Assembly: GCA_051414805.1 (NCBI GenBank)
Contig: CP166702.1
Coordinates: forward strand, 4,464,001-4,528,000
DNA: 64,000 nt
Source of the DNA: Xenophilus sp003671765
Lineage (GTDB): Bacteria > Pseudomonadota > Gammaproteobacteria > Burkholderiales > Burkholderiaceae_C
Direction: 5' to 3'
The notes below the pieces were generated by a model that worked only from the letters and a program-made list of their open reading frames with translations, ran no database searches and was not told the DNA's origin. The translations under genes and the position numbers were made by a program. This document shows positions 49,254 to 58,865 of this stretch, piece after piece. Each line of letters opens with the position of its first letter. The first letter of the stretch is position 1.

Positions 49254-51044
49254 TCAGTAGCTGCCGATAGCCAGCGCAGTCACGCTCTCGGCGCCGTCGA
49301 CGATGCTGTCGCGCAGGCCGGGCGCCTTGGCCAGGATGTGGTCGGCGTAGAAGCGGGCGGTGGTGACCTTGGCGTTCATGAAAGCCGCGTCTTCGCCCTT
49401 CGCGGCCAGCGCCTGGGCCACCAGCAGCGAGCGGGCCAGCTGCCAGCCGGCGATCAGGTTGCCGGCCAGCATCAGGTAGGGCACGCTGCCCGCGAAGACG
49501 GCGTTGGGCGAGGCCTTGGTCTGGCCGGCCACGAAGGCGACCACGTCCAGGAAGGCTTCGCGTGCCGCCTTCAGGCGCTTCTGAACGGCCTGCGCGTCGG
49601 CGCTACCGCTGGCCGCGAGCTCGGCCTCTGTCTTCTCGACCTGCGCCGCGATGGCCTTCGCCGTCTGGCCGCCGTCACGGGCGGTCTTGCGGCCCACCAG
49701 ATCGTTGGCCTGGATGGCGGTCGTGCCTTCGTAGATGGTGAGGATCTTGGCGTCGCGGTAGTACTGCGCCGCCCCGGTCTCCTCGATGAAGCCCATGCCG
49801 CCGTGCACCTGCACACCCAGCGAGGTGACCTCCAGGCTCATCTCGGTGCTGTAGCCCTTGACCAGCGGCACGAGGAATTCGTAGAAGGCCTGGTTCTGCG
49901 CCCTCGCCTCCGCATCCGGATGGTGGTGCGCGGCGTCGTAGGCCGCGGAGGCCACGCTGGCCATCGCACGGCAGCCCTCGGTGTAGGCGCGCATGGTCAT
50001 CAGCATGCGCTTGACGTCGGGGTGGTGGATGATCGGCGCGCTCTTGTTCATGGAGCCATCGACCGGGCGGCTCTGCACGCGTTCGCGGGCGTAGGCCACG
50101 GCGTGCTGGTACGCGCGCTCGGCCACGGCGATGCCCTGCACGCCCACGGCGTAGCGCGCGGCGTTCATCATGATGAACATGTACTCGAGGCCGCGGTTCT
50201 CCTCGCCCACGAGGTAGCCGATGGCACCCCCGTGGTCGCCGTACTGGAGCACCGCCGTGGGGCTGGCCTTGATGCCGAGCTTGTGCTCGATGCTCACGCA
50301 GTGCACGTCATTGCGCGCGCCGAGCGAGCCATCCGGATTCACCATGAACTTGGGCACGACGAAGAGGCTGATGCCCTTCACGCCCTCGGGCGCGCCCGCC
50401 ACGCGTGCGAGCACGAGGTGCACGATGTTCTCCACCATGTCGTGCTCGCCGTAGGTGATGAAGATCTTGGTGCCGAAGATCTTGTACGTGCCGTCGGGCA
50501 GCGGCTCGGCGCGCGTGCGCACCAGCGCCAGGTCGCTGCCGGCCTGCGGCTCGGTGAGGTTCATGGTGCCGGTCCACTCGCCGCTCACCAGCTTCTCGAG
50601 GTAGGTGGCCTTGAGCTCGTCGGAGCCGGCGGTGAGCAGCGCCTCGATGGCGCCGTCGGTCAGCAGCGGGCACAGCGCGAAACTCAGGTTGGCGCTGTTG
50701 AGCATCTCGCCGCAGGCCGCGCCGATGGTCTTGGGCAGGCCCTGGCCGCCGAAGTCGGCCGGGTGCTGCAGGCCCTGCCAGCCGCCGGAGGCGTACTGTG
50801 CGAAGGCGTCCTTGAAGCCCGGGGTGGTGGTGACGGCGCCGTCCTTGAACGACGAGGGATCGCGGTCACCCGCCACGTTCAGCGGCGCCACCACGTCCTG
50901 CGTGAACTTGGCGCATTCTTCCAGCACGGCCTGGGCGGTCTCCAGGCCGGCGTCCTCGAAGCCGGGCAGCTTGGCGATCTCGTCGATGCGGGCCAGGTGC
51001 TCGATGTCGAACAGCATGTCCTTCAGGGGGGAGGTGTAGCTCAT
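49254..51044 (-). CDS. Acyl-CoA dehydrogenase, long DmdC/FadE-like form
   Basis: A 596-residue flavoprotein and paralogue of the enzyme at 28681-30462, with the same start pattern (MSYTSPLKDMLFDIEHLARI) and long C-terminal extension. Seen are LTEPQAGSDLALVRTRAEP, KIFITYGEHDMVENIVHLVLARV, HGGMGFIEETGAAQYYRDAK and IYEGTTAIQANDLVGRKTARDGG. It is the last gene of the second catabolic operon, 25 bp after the GntR gene. It is probably the first beta-oxidation step for the acyl-CoA made by the ligase at 51773-53350. Confidence 0.94.
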   Translation of the reverse strand: MSYTSPLKDMLFDIEHLARIDEIAKLPGFEDAGLETAQAVLEECAKFTQDVVAPLNVAGDRDPSSFKDGAVTTTPGFKDAFAQYASGGWQGLQHPADFGGQGLPKTIGAACGEMLNSANLSFALCPLLTDGAIEALLTAGSDELKATYLEKLVSGEWTGTMNLTEPQAGSDLALVRTRAEPLPDGTYKIFGTKIFITYGEHDMVENIVHLVLARVAGAPEGVKGISLFVVPKFMVNPDGSLGARNDVHCVSIEHKLGIKASPTAVLQYGDHGGAIGYLVGEENRGLEYMFIMMNAARYAVGVQGIAVAERAYQHAVAYARERVQSRPVDGSMNKSAPIIHHPDVKRMLMTMRAYTEGCRAMASVASAAYDAAHHHPDAEARAQNQAFYEFLVPLVKGYSTEMSLEVTSLGVQVHGGMGFIEETGAAQYYRDAKILTIYEGTTAIQANDLVGRKTARDGGQTAKAIAAQVEKTEAELAASGSADAQAVQKRLKAAREAFLDVVAFVAGQTKASPNAVFAGSVPYLMLAGNLIAGWQLARSLLVAQALAAKGEDAAFMNAKVTTARFYADHILAKAPGLRDSIVDGAESVTALAIGSY

Positions 51045-51069
51045 GGTGTTTTCTGGCAGAACTTGCCGA

Positions 51070-51783
51070 CTAGCGCTGCGCTCGACTCACGGTCACGTCG
51101 GACTTCTCGATCAGGTCCATGAGAATCTTTCGTGCAAATCGCTCTGCGTAGTCGTTTCGCTCCACCGCCGATGCAATGGCAGCCTTGGCATCACCCGACA
51201 CCACAGCATCGATCTGCTTGATGTGCAGATCGCAAAGCGCGGCAAAGTCGTTGTAGCCGTCTTGGTGAAGGTTCATGAAACGACGCGCCAACGTCTGCAG
51301 CATCGCGAAGAATTCGGCCGCATAAGGATTGCGGCAGCCTTCACCCAAAAGCAAGGTCAACGTGAAATGCAGACGCAGGTAAGTCGCGATGTCCTTTGAC
51401 GCCTTGATGTCCTCCAGCTGGCGTGCCACCTGCAGCATTGGCTGCCGCTCCCTATCGCCAATGCACTGCGCAGCCTGGCTTACCACGAGCTGCTCGATCT
51501 CGCGTCGCGCCTGCACGACCTTGAGATGACCTTGGTAATCGATTTCCGAGATGAAGATGCCCTGTCTTGGCGCAATGCGCACCAGGCGCTGGTAGGAGAG
51601 CTTTTGGAGCGCCTCCCGGGTAGGCGTTCGGCCGATCCCGATTCGCTCGGCCAAGGCCAGCTCGGACCACTGGCTGCCCGGCGCCAGGGCACCGCTAACG
51701 ATCATCTCTTCGAGGGCGACATAGGCCTTCTCGTTCAGACTCGCGGCGCTGCGATCAAACAGAATTATCGGGCTATCGGGCAT
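51070..51783 (-). CDS. GntR-family (FadR/FCD subfamily) transcriptional regulator
   Basis: A 237-residue regulator. The winged helix (about 15-75) contains LAPGSQWSELALAERIGIGRTPTREALQKLSYQRLVRIAPRQG in parts, and the all-helical FCD effector domain (about 85-220) has ARREIEQLVVSQAAQ and the metal-site histidines HFTLTLLLGEGCRN and DLHIKQIDA. The start at 51783 overlaps the end of the ligase gene by 11 bp, so it lies inside the operon it probably controls. A candidate operator TTGTATACCAA is at 60071-60081, before the first gene. Repression relieved by an acyl-CoA or acid is the usual mode; here it is inference. Confidence 0.9.
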   Translation of the reverse strand: MPDSPIILFDRSAASLNEKAYVALEEMIVSGALAPGSQWSELALAERIGIGRTPTREALQKLSYQRLVRIAPRQGIFISEIDYQGHLKVVQARREIEQLVVSQAAQCIGDRERQPMLQVARQLEDIKASKDIATYLRLHFTLTLLLGEGCRNPYAAEFFAMLQTLARRFMNLHQDGYNDFAALCDLHIKQIDAVVSGDAKAAIASAVERNDYAERFARKILMDLIEKSDVTVSRAQR

Positions 51784-53350
51784 GAGTTTCGACGTTGTCG
51801 CGGACGATGAGCTGCCGTAGTTCGTTCTTGAGGACTTTGCCAGTGGAATTCTTGGGCAGCTGTTCGACGAAGACGTACTGCTTGGGGCGTTTGAAGCGGG
51901 CGATGTGCTCCAGGCACACGGCATCCAGGTCCGCCGCCTCGACCGAGGTGCCGGGCCGGCGCGAAACAACGGCCGTGACCGATTCTCCCCATTCTGCATC
52001 CGGCGTGCCGATGACCGACACCTCCAAGACCGCTGGATGGCACAGCAGCGCTTCCTCCACCTCACGCGGGTAGATGTTGGTGCCGCCGCTGATGATGACG
52101 TCCTTCGAGCGGTCCTTGAGATGCAGCAGGCCACGTTCGTCGATCAGGCCAACGTCGCCGGTGTAGAGAACCCCTTCGGGCACCGTCTTTGCGGTCGCCT
52201 CGGGGTTCTGCCAGTAGCCGCGCATCACCGAGGGACCGCGGACCGTCACCTCGCCCATGGTGCCAGGCGGGAGCACGCCGCCTTCGACGTTGCGAATCTC
52301 AAGGTCGACGGTCGTCTGGGCGAAACCGACGGACGCCAGTGCAGCGTCGTCGTTTGCTGCCACTGCCTCAGCGAGGCGCTCAGCACGCATGGCGCTGATC
52401 GTCATCGGTGACTCGCCTTGGCCATACACCTGGGCGAGGCGTGGCCCGAACACGCGCACCGCTGCTTTGATGTCCTCCACGTAGAAGGGCGCACCGCCGG
52501 TGACCATGCAGCGCAGGCCAGGACAAGGATCCGAGCCGGAAGGCAGCTCCAGCCTGGCGACATGCGCAACCATCCGGGTGACGATGGTGGGCGCGACGAA
52601 AAGACTAACACGCTGGTAGTGCCGGAGCAGGTCAAACAGCTCTGCCTCATCGAAGCCACCGCTTTCAGCCACCACCTGCAGCCCGCCATGCAGCATGCAT
52701 GCAATCCCGTACATGCCGCCGCCGTGCGACATCGGTGCGACATGCACGAGAACGTCGTGGCTGTCTATGCTCAGCACGTCGGCGTGGAAGTTGAGCGCCA
52801 TCGTCACCAGGTTCGCATGGGTCAGCATGACCCCCTTCGGCCGGCCGGTAGTGCCGCTCGTGTAGAACAGCCAAGCCAGGTCGTCAGCGGCCGGCGACGC
52901 TGCCGCGATCTCTGCGGCCGGCTCGGACGAATAAGAGGCACTCTGCGCCCATGCATCGCCCTGCGTGTCAATCAGGCCAACGCCGGGGATGGCTTCGACG
53001 AGAGGACGAAGCGACGCCAAGAGTTCGCCGCTGGAGATGCAGGCCCGGGAGCCCGAATCCTCGATCACATAAGCGATCTCTCTCGCGTGCAGCTTGTTGT
53101 TGACCGGCACCGGGCACAGGCCGGCCATCCACAGGGCCACGAGGGCCTCGGTGTATTCTGTGCAGTTCTTCATGGCGATCGTCACGCGGTCGCCCGGCGT
53201 CAGGCCCCACACACCGCGCAGCAGGCCAGCCAGCCTCCGAGCCCGCGCGTCCAGTTCCTTGTAGGTCAGTGCGCGACCAGTTCCCAAAGCCAAGGCCGGT
53301 CGATCACCGTGCATCTGCACGGTCCGTTGAAAGAGGCGATTCAGGTGCAT
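51773..53350 (-). CDS. AMP-forming acid--CoA ligase
   Basis: A 525-residue ANL-superfamily ligase. P-loop LFYTSGTTGRPKGVMLTH (about residues 165-182), adenine motif QVYGQGESPMTISAM, GVLYTGDVGLIDERGLLHLKDRSKDVI and C-terminal lysine loop LPKNSTGKVLKNELR are all intact. The ATG at 53350 is 28 bp after the thiolase stop; longer frames begin inside that gene. It would activate the substrate imported by the Liv-type transporter of this operon. Confidence 0.94.
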   Translation of the reverse strand: MHLNRLFQRTVQMHGDRPALALGTGRALTYKELDARARRLAGLLRGVWGLTPGDRVTIAMKNCTEYTEALVALWMAGLCPVPVNNKLHAREIAYVIEDSGSRACISSGELLASLRPLVEAIPGVGLIDTQGDAWAQSASYSSEPAAEIAAASPAADDLAWLFYTSGTTGRPKGVMLTHANLVTMALNFHADVLSIDSHDVLVHVAPMSHGGGMYGIACMLHGGLQVVAESGGFDEAELFDLLRHYQRVSLFVAPTIVTRMVAHVARLELPSGSDPCPGLRCMVTGGAPFYVEDIKAAVRVFGPRLAQVYGQGESPMTISAMRAERLAEAVAANDDAALASVGFAQTTVDLEIRNVEGGVLPPGTMGEVTVRGPSVMRGYWQNPEATAKTVPEGVLYTGDVGLIDERGLLHLKDRSKDVIISGGTNIYPREVEEALLCHPAVLEVSVIGTPDAEWGESVTAVVSRRPGTSVEAADLDAVCLEHIARFKRPKQYVFVEQLPKNSTGKVLKNELRQLIVRDNVETHAR

Positions 53351-53378
53351 CTCGAAGGTTCCAGATAGGCTGAGCGTC

Positions 53379-54626
53379 TCAACGTCCCAGGATGGTGATG
53401 CAGGCAGCCGCCTCTTCGACCCCATTGAACCCGCCGCCATTCTCAGCAATGGCGAAGCGCGCCCCTTCCACCTGACGTGGGCCGGCCTCGTGCCGCAACT
53501 GCGTCACCATCTCGTGGATCTGGGCAAGGCCTGTAGCACCCACCGGATGGCCGCGAGACAGCAGGCCGCCATTGACGTTGATTGGAATTCGGCCCCCCAG
53601 GGTGGTCGAACCGTCTTCTGCCAGACGGCCGCCGTCGCCGAACGAGCAGAAGCCAAGCGCCTCGCTCTGCTGAATTTCCGCGAAGGCGGTCGCGTCGTGC
53701 ACCTCCGCGAGATCCATATCCTTCGGACCAAGACCTGCAGCTTCATAGGCCTCCACAGCGGCCAGGTGAGCGAGGTGCCTGTCATAGGCATCGGCTGGAC
53801 GATCCGTGGCACTGCGCACGACGCTCGCGAGCACCCGGACGGCTCGGCGCGCACTGATTTTTCGCAGCCCGGCCTCGCTGCAAACAATGGCCGCAGCCGC
53901 CCCATCGCCAATCGGGGCACACATCGGCAGCGTCAGGGGCCACGAGACGTCGCGTGCGGCCAGCACCTCGTCGACTGTCATCGGATACTGGAATTGGGCC
54001 TTGGGATTGCGCGTTGAATGCGTGTGGTTCTTCGCCGCCACAGCAGCGATCTGGCGCTGCGTGGTGCCGAAGGTCTCCATGTGCTGCCGCGCGAGACTGG
54101 CGTAGATGTCCATGAACACGCTGCGACGGCCAGGCTCCACGTAATCTGCGGGCGGCAATATCTTCTGACCCAGTCCCGCAAGCGCCCGAAGCTGGGCCGG
54201 GACGTCGTTCACGTCCCATGCGGCGTCGAAGACGGAGAAGCTCTTCTCCTTATCCTCCGAGAAGAGCTTGTCGACGCCGACGACCAGGCACACATCGCTG
54301 CCACCCGCCGCCACGCACCAACGCGCCGCGTTCAAGGCCGTACTCGAACTGGCGCAGGCGTTTTCCATGTTGGACACCGGAACGCCGCTGATGCCCATGG
54401 CCTTCAGGGCAACCTGGCCGGCCACCATGTGCTGACCTTCCATGATGCCCTGGGCCGCCGTCGCAAAGTAGGCCGCGTCGATGTCTGCCACGCTGCATCC
54501 GGCGTCTGCCAGCGCATCCTGCACAGCCAAGTGCACCAGTTGCTTCACCGACAGCGTCGGCTGCTTGCCGAACGCGGTGATTCCTACGCCCGCGATGTAC
54601 ACAGGAGCGATGTTGCGGGTGGTCAT
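53379..54626 (-). CDS. Thiolase-family protein (SCP-x/acetyl-CoA acetyltransferase type)
   Basis: A 415-residue thiolase of the SCP-x-like branch. Nucleophile Cys91 (SNMENACASSSTALNAA), a central CAPIGDGAAAAIVCS block, EVHDATAFAEIQQSEALG, NVNGGLLSRGHPVGATGLAQIHEM (catalytic His) and the Gly-rich end AIAENGGGFNGVEEAAACI. The usual last catalytic Cys is not in CxGGG form but ENGGG, as in SCP-x-like proteins. ATG 54626 overlaps the LivF stop by 4 bp. It is the intact counterpart of the broken gene at 47809. Confidence 0.92.
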   Translation of the reverse strand: MTTRNIAPVYIAGVGITAFGKQPTLSVKQLVHLAVQDALADAGCSVADIDAAYFATAAQGIMEGQHMVAGQVALKAMGISGVPVSNMENACASSSTALNAARWCVAAGGSDVCLVVGVDKLFSEDKEKSFSVFDAAWDVNDVPAQLRALAGLGQKILPPADYVEPGRRSVFMDIYASLARQHMETFGTTQRQIAAVAAKNHTHSTRNPKAQFQYPMTVDEVLAARDVSWPLTLPMCAPIGDGAAAAIVCSEAGLRKISARRAVRVLASVVRSATDRPADAYDRHLAHLAAVEAYEAAGLGPKDMDLAEVHDATAFAEIQQSEALGFCSFGDGGRLAEDGSTTLGGRIPINVNGGLLSRGHPVGATGLAQIHEMVTQLRHEAGPRQVEGARFAIAENGGGFNGVEEAAACITILGR

Positions 54627-55330
54627 GCCGAGACTCCGAGAGTGATGATGGATTCCACGAGTGCGCGCTGATCGCGCAGTTCGTCCGTCGTTCCGTGCCA
54701 AGCGACGCTGCCGTGATCGAGCACGTATTGCCGATGAGCCAAGCGCATGGGCACTTTCAGGTTCTGCTCCACGAGCACAATGCCCGTGCCCTGGCGGTGG
54801 ACCTCGGCGAAGACCTCGATCAGATGGTTGACGATCAGCGGCGCCAGACCCTCAGTGGGTTCGTCCAAAAGCAGCATCTTCGGATTGCCAAGCAGCGCTC
54901 GGGCAATCGCAAGCATCTGCTGCTCGCCACCTGACAGCTGGTCGCCGCCAAAGTCGATCCGTTCCTTCAGGCGGGGGAAGATCGTGAGCACGCGCTCTAC
55001 GTTCCAGTAGCCCGCACCGTGGGCCAGACTGCCCATGCGCAGGTTCTCGCGCACTGACAGGTTGGGAAATATCCGCCGCGTGTCAGGCACCATGGCGATG
55101 CCCAGGCGACTCAGGCGCTCGACCGACTGGCCGGTCGCATCCTGTCCCATGACCATTCGCCGGCCGGCGGCCAGCGGCAGCAGGCCGGCCATGGCCTTGA
55201 GGGTCGTCGACTTGCCAGCGCCATTGCGGCCAACGATGGCGATCACCTCGCTTTGGTCGGCCTGGAACGTCAGGCCGCTCAACGCCAGGGCATGCCCATA
55301 CTTCACGTCCGCCTGTTGCAGTTCAATCAT
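54623..55330 (-). CDS. ABC transporter ATP-binding protein, LivF type (second system)
   Basis: A 235-residue ATPase. Walker A GRNGAGKSTT, signature LSGGEQQMLAIARALL, Walker B LLLDEPTEGLAP and VLVEQNLKV are seen. The ATG at 55330 lies inside the last codons of the LivG gene, which ends at 55323. Confidence 0.95.
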   Translation of the reverse strand: MIELQQADVKYGHALALSGLTFQADQSEVIAIVGRNGAGKSTTLKAMAGLLPLAAGRRMVMGQDATGQSVERLSRLGIAMVPDTRRIFPNLSVRENLRMGSLAHGAGYWNVERVLTIFPRLKERIDFGGDQLSGGEQQMLAIARALLGNPKMLLLDEPTEGLAPLIVNHLIEVFAEVHRQGTGIVLVEQNLKVPMRLAHRQYVLDHGSVAWHGTTDELRDQRALVESIITLGVSA

Positions 55331-56114
55331 GGTGCACACCCTCATCGTGGTCCCGGTCGTCGTCGCCGAGATACACCGAGCGAACCAGCGGGTTGTCGCG
55401 AACCTCGGCTGGGGTTCCGTCGGCGATCACACGGCCCGCCGCCATCACCACCACTCGCTCGGACAGCCGCATGACGACATCCATGTTGTGCTCGATCAGC
55501 AGCACCGTGCGGCCTCTCAGCGCAGACTGGATCAGCGCCGTGGCACCTTCGATCTCGTGGTGCCCGACTCCCGCAAGCGGCTCGTCGAGCAGCAGCACAG
55601 ACGGATTCGGCATCAGCGTCACGCCCAGCTCCAGGGCCCGCTGAAGTCCATAGGACAAGGTCCCCGCCTCCGTGTTGCGATAGCGCCCGAGCCCGGTGAG
55701 TTCGAGCATTCGATCGATGTCCTCGGCCATGCGACGATCGTATGACTGCGATGGCCACATCGGAAGCCAGCTGCTGCGTGCGGCCTGCGCAGCGATGCGC
55801 AGGTTCTCCAGGACGCTGAGCTCGGCGAAGATCTTGGTGATCTGGAAGCTTCGGCCCATGCCCCGGCGTGCACGCTGATGCGCCGTGAGCCCGCCGATGT
55901 CTGCGCCATCCAGCTCCAGGCGGCCGGCAAAGCGCATCAGGCGCCCAGACAAAACATTCAGAAACGTGGTCTTGCCTGCCCCGTTGGGCCCGATGAGGCC
56001 ATAGACGCAGCCGCGCCCAAACTCGTAGTCGATGCCGTCGATGGCCCTCAGCGCGCCGAACTGCACTCGGATGTCGGAGCAGCGCAGGGCCACGGGATGC
56101 GAAGTGGCGGTCAT
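55323..56114 (-). CDS. ABC transporter ATP-binding protein, LivG type (second system)
   Basis: A 263-residue ATPase. Walker A GPNGAGKTTF, Q-loop GRSFQITKIFAEL, degenerate signature LSYGLQRALELGVTL, Walker B LLLDEPLAGVG and LIEHNMDVVM. A His/Asp-rich tail (DDDRDHDEGVHHD) is unusual and follows the normal end VYLGD. Start overlaps the LivM stop (ATGA). Confidence 0.95.
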   Translation of the reverse strand: MTATSHPVALRCSDIRVQFGALRAIDGIDYEFGRGCVYGLIGPNGAGKTTFLNVLSGRLMRFAGRLELDGADIGGLTAHQRARRGMGRSFQITKIFAELSVLENLRIAAQAARSSWLPMWPSQSYDRRMAEDIDRMLELTGLGRYRNTEAGTLSYGLQRALELGVTLMPNPSVLLLDEPLAGVGHHEIEGATALIQSALRGRTVLLIEHNMDVVMRLSERVVVMAAGRVIADGTPAEVRDNPLVRSVYLGDDDRDHDEGVHHD

Positions 56115-57136
56115 GACCCGGACTCCTCCGTGGCAGCACGTGACGAAGCCTTCGCATGCGCACGCGCATGCCGATCCCGAGCCGCAGAGCCGGCTCTTTC
56201 GCGCAACGCTATGCGCTGGAGTTCACCGACGATGCCACGCGGCAGGTAGATGGTGGCGACGATGAACACCAGACCCAGGATGCCGTACCAGTACGGCGTC
56301 TTGCTGCTCATCCACTCCTTGAGCACTTCGAACACGACGACGCCGATCACCGGCCCCCACAGTGTGCCGGCGCCACCCAGCAGCGTCATGATGATGACGT
56401 CGCCGGAAGTGGTCCAGTGCAGCATCTGCGGATTCACGTAGAGCAGCAGGGATGCCAAGAGTGCGCCGGCCACGCCACCCACCGCACCGGACAGAACGAA
56501 GGCCATCTGGCGCAATTGATGCACGTCGTATCCCAATTGTTCGCAGCGAATTTCGTTCTGTTGAATGCCGCTGATCACCCGCCCGAATGGTGAGGCACGC
56601 AGCAATGCCATGGCGATCATCACGAGCATGAAGATCACTGCGACGAAGACGTAGAAGTTCAACGACGAGAAGAAGTCGATGCCGAACGCGTCGGGCCGGC
56701 CAACGCCGGGAATCCCGTCGGCACCACCAGTCAGGGCGCGAAGCTTGCTGTCTGCCAGGATGTACAGCAACTGGGAGATGGCGAGCGTGACCAGCGCGAA
56801 GAAGATTCCCGATACCCGGAGCGCGAAGAAGCTCATCAGCCAGGCACCGAGCGCACCGACCGCAGCGGCGCCGGCAAGGCCCACAGAGAAGGGCAGTTCG
56901 TAACGCTGCATCAGGATCGCCAGCGCATACCCACCCAACCCAAGGAAGCTGGCGTGACCGAAGGACACCATGCCCAGCGCGCCGAACACGAGGTCGAACC
57001 CCACGGCGAAGATGGCCCACACCAGGACCAGCGTGGCCAGGTTCAGGACGAAGTCGCTCGTGGTGACGAACGGGATGGCGGCAAGGATGGCGAGGCACAG
57101 ACTACCCACCACCCAATTGAAGCGGTGGACGGTCAT
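56111..57136 (-). CDS. ABC transporter permease, LivM type (second system)
   Basis: A 341-residue membrane protein with about eight to nine spans. LivM motifs DLVFGALGMVSFGHASFLGLGGYALA and IIMTLLGGAGTLWGPVIGVVVFEVLKEW are present. The C-terminal about 25 residues are Arg/Ala-rich and cytoplasmic. It is separated from its LivH partner by an SDR gene, an uncommon arrangement. Confidence 0.94.
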   Translation of the reverse strand: MTVHRFNWVVGSLCLAILAAIPFVTTSDFVLNLATLVLVWAIFAVGFDLVFGALGMVSFGHASFLGLGGYALAILMQRYELPFSVGLAGAAAVGALGAWLMSFFALRVSGIFFALVTLAISQLLYILADSKLRALTGGADGIPGVGRPDAFGIDFFSSLNFYVFVAVIFMLVMIAMALLRASPFGRVISGIQQNEIRCEQLGYDVHQLRQMAFVLSGAVGGVAGALLASLLLYVNPQMLHWTTSGDVIIMTLLGGAGTLWGPVIGVVVFEVLKEWMSSKTPYWYGILGLVFIVATIYLPRGIVGELQRIALRERAGSAARDRHARAHAKASSRAATEESGS

Positions 57137-57172
57137 GCGCAGCCTATTGACGGAGATTGCAGTGCCATTGCA

Positions 57173-57973
57173 TCACGCCATGCGGGCCGAAACGCCGCCG
57201 TCGACCAGCAGTTCCGTGCCGGTGACATAGCTCGACTCGTCGCTGGCCAGCCACAGGGCGGCCCTTGCGGTGTCCCAAGCCGTGCCCATGTAGCCCATCG
57301 GACACTGGCGATTACGCTTTTCCATCATCTCCTCGCGTGTGGCGCTGTGATAGCCCTCCTTGAGAGGCGCGGCGATGAGCGGCGTGTCCATGAGGCCCGG
57401 GGACAACACATTCGAGCGCAGTTTCTGCTTGGCGTACTGCAGTGCGACGGACCGCGAGAAGCCGAGGGTGGCCGCCTTGGTGGTGCTATAGGCGACGTAC
57501 ACGACGCCGCTGTCACGGCTGCCGGCCACCGATCCGATATTGACAATGCTGCCGCCACCGTTTTTCAGCATGTGCGGAATCGCGTACTTGCAGGTGAGGA
57601 ACATCGACGTCACGTTGACCGCGAGCGCCCGCTCCCACTCGGCTGTCGCCAGCTCCACAGGGCCGCCCAGCATGGCGATGCCGACGTTGTTGACCAGGAC
57701 GTCGATACGCCCATAGCGGGCGATGCAGGCCCTCACCATGGCGCCTACCTGCTCCTCCTTGGCGACGTTGCACGTCATCACCGCCATGTCCCCGCCCTCG
57801 GCTTCGGCCAGCCGAAGCGTTTCGTCGGCGGCCTCCGCCGAGACGTCGCAGCCGAACACGCGCGCGCCTTCGCGTGCGAACAGGACCGAGATGGCCTTGC
57901 CGTTGCCCCAGCCGGGACCGCTCGAGCCGCAGCCGGTGACGAGCGCAACCTTTCCTTCGAGTCGTTTGCTCAT
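57173..57973 (-). CDS. SDR-family oxidoreductase
   Basis: A 266-residue short-chain dehydrogenase with an extended glycine motif TGCGSSGPGWGNGKA in place of TGxxxGxG, NNVGIAM, Ser in NIGSVAGSRDSG and YSTTKAATLG (Tyr and Lys present), and the end GTELLVDGGVSARMA. Asp after strand 2 (FGCDVSAEAADE) suggests NAD. It is inserted between the LivH and LivM genes, 36 bp and 13 bp from them. Likely a 3-hydroxyacyl-CoA or alcohol step of the pathway; substrate unknown. Confidence 0.92.
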   Translation of the reverse strand: MSKRLEGKVALVTGCGSSGPGWGNGKAISVLFAREGARVFGCDVSAEAADETLRLAEAEGGDMAVMTCNVAKEEQVGAMVRACIARYGRIDVLVNNVGIAMLGGPVELATAEWERALAVNVTSMFLTCKYAIPHMLKNGGGSIVNIGSVAGSRDSGVVYVAYSTTKAATLGFSRSVALQYAKQKLRSNVLSPGLMDTPLIAAPLKEGYHSATREEMMEKRNRQCPMGYMGTAWDTARAALWLASDESSYVTGTELLVDGGVSARMA

Positions 57974-57986
57974 GTGAATCCTGTGT

Positions 57987-58844
57987 TCATGCGGCCCGTG
58001 TGGGCCGGGAAAATAGGCCGTGCGGACGCGTGAGCAGCGTGCCGATCAAGAGCCCGAAGGTGAGGACATCGACCCAGCTCGGCGCGAAGGTGTATCCCAG
58101 CGCGCGGACCAGGCCGATGAGGATGGAGGCCGCGACGGCGCCGCGTATGTTTCCCAGTCCGCCCAGGATCACGACGATGAAGCAGTCGATGATCGTGTTG
58201 GTGGCCATGCCCAGGTCGATGGGGAACAGCGGCGCTGCGATCGCGCCGGCGAGACCTGCGAGTGCCGCGCCCAGCGCGAACACCGCTGTGCGCACGGCGC
58301 GGGCGGGAAGGCCCAGGAGACGAACCATCTCGTCGTCGCTGCTCGCGGCCCGCACAAGCATCCCGAAGGTGCTTCGCTCCAGGAGAAGGAACAGAGCGCC
58401 GCCGACCGCGAGACCCATGCCGATCACGAACAACCGGTACACCGGGATGTTGCTGCCTGCGAGTTGGACCGTGCCCGAGAGGATCTGCGGCGTCGAGACT
58501 TCCTTGTAGCCAAGACCCCAGAACATCTTGACGGCTTCGCTCAGGACAAGGATGAACCCGAAGGTCAGGATCAGCTGGTAGAAGTGCGGCCGATCGTAGA
58601 TGGGGCGAAGGGCTACCCTTTCCATCAGCGCGCCTACCACCGCAGTGATGCCCGTCGCCAAGACCACGGCGGCAGCGAACGAGCCGGTGCGTTGCCCGAT
58701 CTCGAATGCCAGGTAAGCGCCCAGCATGTACAGCGCACCGTGGGCAAAGTTGATGACGCCCAGCATGCCGAAGATCAGCGTGAGCCCGGATGCGAGCAGA
58801 AACAGCAGCAGGCCGAGGCTCAGGCCGATGACCAAGGTAGACAT
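57987..58844 (-). CDS. ABC transporter permease, LivH type (second system)
   Basis: A 285-residue permease with about eight membrane spans. LivH motifs GVINFAHGALYMLGAYLAFEIG and MLVRAASSDDEMVRLLGLPARAVRTAVFALGAALAGLAGAIAAPL are present, followed by VVILGGLGNIRGAVAASILIGLV. It follows the binding-protein gene by 21 bp. Confidence 0.95.
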   Translation of the reverse strand: MSTLVIGLSLGLLLFLLASGLTLIFGMLGVINFAHGALYMLGAYLAFEIGQRTGSFAAAVVLATGITAVVGALMERVALRPIYDRPHFYQLILTFGFILVLSEAVKMFWGLGYKEVSTPQILSGTVQLAGSNIPVYRLFVIGMGLAVGGALFLLLERSTFGMLVRAASSDDEMVRLLGLPARAVRTAVFALGAALAGLAGAIAAPLFPIDLGMATNTIIDCFIVVILGGLGNIRGAVAASILIGLVRALGYTFAPSWVDVLTFGLLIGTLLTRPHGLFSRPTRAA

Positions 58845-58865
58845 GTCGTCTCGTCCGCTTGGGAC